From: Myxococcales bacterium
GTDB lineage: Bacteria > Myxococcota_A > UBA796 > SXON01
Assembly (NCBI GenBank): GCA_009692605.1
Contig: SHYV01000020.1
Coordinates: 1-33,613 of the forward strand
DNA length: 33,613 nt
Direction of reading: 5' to 3'
Part shown: piece after piece, positions 32,421 to 33,613 of the stretch
Layout: the number at the start of each line of letters is the position of its first letter
Position numbering within the stretch: position 1 is the stretch's first letter
Position numbers and translations under genes: made by a program
Notes under the pieces: model-generated
What the model saw: only the letters and a program-made list of their open reading frames with translations
Databases searched by the model: none
What the model was told of the DNA's origin: nothing

Positions 32421-33613
32421 TCAGGCGTCGCGAACCGCCCAGACGTGCACGGGGCCGGGGATGCCCTTGAGCTGGTGCTCGCCTGTATCCTCCAGCCGGT
32501 GCGCGGCGAGCACTTCGGCGTCGAGCCGGCGGGCGACGTCGTCGCTCACTACCATCGCGGCGTTGAGCGTCCGGCACATGCCTTCCAGGCGGCTCGCGAG
32601 GTTCACGGCTGCGCCGATCACCGTGAAGTCCAGCCGGGAGGCCCCGCCGATGTTGCCGTAGGCGACCCGGCCGAGGTGCAGCGAGAGTCCGACCGAGAGG
32701 GGCGCCTTGCCGGCAGCGCGACGCTCTGCGTCCACTGCCCGGGTGCGTTGGATCACAGCGTGCCCGGCCCGGAACGCGCGCGCGACCGCGTCTCGACGGG
32801 CCTCCTCGCCACCCTCCAGCCGGAACACGGCCAGCACCGCGTCGCCGATAAACTTGAGCACCTCACCGCGCTCGGCCTCGACCGCGCCGACGACGGCCTC
32901 GAAGGCGTCGTCCAACAAGTTCAGCAACTCTGGCTGTGTGAGCTGCTGCGAGAGCAGGGTGAAGTCTCGCAGATCGCAAAAGCACACCGCCGCCTCGATG
33001 TCGAAGCTCTCGCCCCGACGCACGTGTCCGTCGAGCACGCGGGAGGCGGCATCCTCACCGAGGTAGGTGGTGAGCAGCGCGCGCTTCGAGGCCCGCTGCG
33101 CTGCGATCGTGACCTGCAACGACCAGAGTGGCATGACCGCCAGAAGCTGTTCGATGTGGGCGTCAGAGAACCCCCCGGGGGTGCGCGTGGCCCAGCTCAC
33201 CGTCGCGCGCTCCCACAGTTTGTCTGCGCGGGTCACCGTGGCGAAGTAGTCGGTGAAGCCGTCAACTGCGAGCTCATCGAGGACGTCGTAGGCCCGCGGG
33301 CCATCATCGGGGGAGATGCGGTGGCGAATGATCACCTGCTCGCCGGTCACCAACGGCCGCATGGGGCTGCGCTCGAAGGTCACCGGCGCGGTGCCGGACC
33401 AGCCCCGCGCGAGGGCCCGGATGCCGCCGTCTCTGGTCCAGATCAGCTGCGTGCTGCGCTGCTCGGGGTGCAGGAGCGGCACCACGCAGCTGGCGCGGTC
33501 GAGAGGGATGCCGTCGAGCTCGCGAAGCGCGCAGGTGAACGCCTCGAACAGGGCGGCGATCGGCATGTGCAACGCGTCAGGCGCGAGAAGTACGGAGGCC
33601 GCTCCTGCGGGGA
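32421..33613 (-). CDS. class III adenylate/guanylate cyclase, probably cut at the right edge
   Basis: The catalytic domain of a class III nucleotide cyclase forms the C-terminal half. Numbering from a TTG at 33572: metal-binding D200 (CFCDLRDFT) and D244 (FIGDAVLAVF), purine-recognising K240 and D315 (RLDFTVIG), and transition-state N324 and R328 (AAVNLASR) are all present, so it should be active. The Lys/Asp pair favours ATP. The N-terminal part (about residues 1-165) looks like a sensory GAF-like domain. The frame has no stop up to the window edge, and the extra 13 residues (ASVLLAPDAL and neighbours) look natural, so the real start probably lies outside. Starts at 33572 or 33566 are the internal alternatives. 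Confidence 0.88.
   Translation of the reverse strand, partial: PAGAASVLLAPDALHMPIAALFEAFTCALRELDGIPLDRASCVVPLLHPEQRSTQLIWTRDGGIRALARGWSGTAPVTFERSPMRPLVTGEQVIIRHRISPDDGPRAYDVLDELAVDGFTDYFATVTRADKLWERATVSWATRTPGGFSDAHIEQLLAVMPLWSLQVTIAAQRASKRALLTTYLGEDAASRVLDGHVRRGESFDIEAAVCFCDLRDFTLLSQQLTQPELLNLLDDAFEAVVGAVEAERGEVLKFIGDAVLAVFRLEGGEEARRDAVARAFRAGHAVIQRTRAVDAERRAAGKAPLSVGLSLHLGRVAYGNIGGASRLDFTVIGAAVNLASRLEGMCRTLNAAMVVSDDVARRLDAEVLAAHRLEDTGEHQLKGIPGPVHVWAVRDA

Overview
The window comes from a high-GC Gram-negative bacterium, most likely a member of Myxococcota or a relative. The pointers are a MYXO-CTERM-type sorting signal (Cys-Gly-Cys, membrane helix, Arg cluster), many lipoproteins with an Asp/Thr/Gly-rich linker, FG-GAP and other beta-propeller proteins, a Ser/Thr-kinase-like receptor and an orphan response regulator. 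Genes are tightly packed and often joined by ATGA, GTGA or TGATG stop/start overlaps. I see no tRNA, rRNA, CRISPR array, transposase or phage gene. Placement rests on sequence hallmarks only.

Layout. Bases 1-195 (-) hold the start of an unknown gene. Bases 314-5797 (+) form a six-gene run: SCP2-type thiolase, membrane-anchored unknown, TPR protein, HAD-like phosphatase, Hsp33, BirA. Its last stop overlaps the stop of a leftward five-gene coupled operon (10547-5794): TetR regulator, small membrane protein, TolB-like propeller with an acidic insert, SirB1/TPR protein, FG-GAP lipoprotein. An orphan OmpR-type regulator (11277-10573, -) is divergent from a PAP2/Aur1-like membrane phosphatase (+). 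A frameshifted lipoprotein-sulfatase pseudogene (12072-13025) follows. Leftward genes then encode a large secreted propeller with a C-terminal anchor, thymidine kinase coupled to an unknown 371-residue protein, and an S8 protease whose MYXO-CTERM tail runs in frame, with no stop, into a second lipoprotein.

From 20075 (+): a Cys-rich lipoprotein, acyl-CoA dehydrogenase, a free-standing B12-binding mutase subunit, and a small DnaA/Hda-like AAA+ ATPase. On the minus strand (28164-23160) lie a Ski2-like helicase, a GNAT-like protein and a B12-binding-type radical SAM enzyme. A perfect 33-bp inverted repeat of nested design sits between the last two and supplies the stop codon of the GNAT-like gene. 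On the plus strand follow a zinc-ribbon/pseudokinase/one-TM protein and SelO, a pseudokinase-fold AMPylase. A class III nucleotide cyclase (-) is open to the right edge.

Themes. Lipid/acyl-CoA metabolism appears at three places (thiolase; acyl-CoA dehydrogenase with mutase subunit; PAP2). Envelope display is heavy. The least explained items are the fused protease/lipoprotein frame, the nested palindrome, the multi-domain pseudokinase beside SelO, and the propeller-rich TetR operon.
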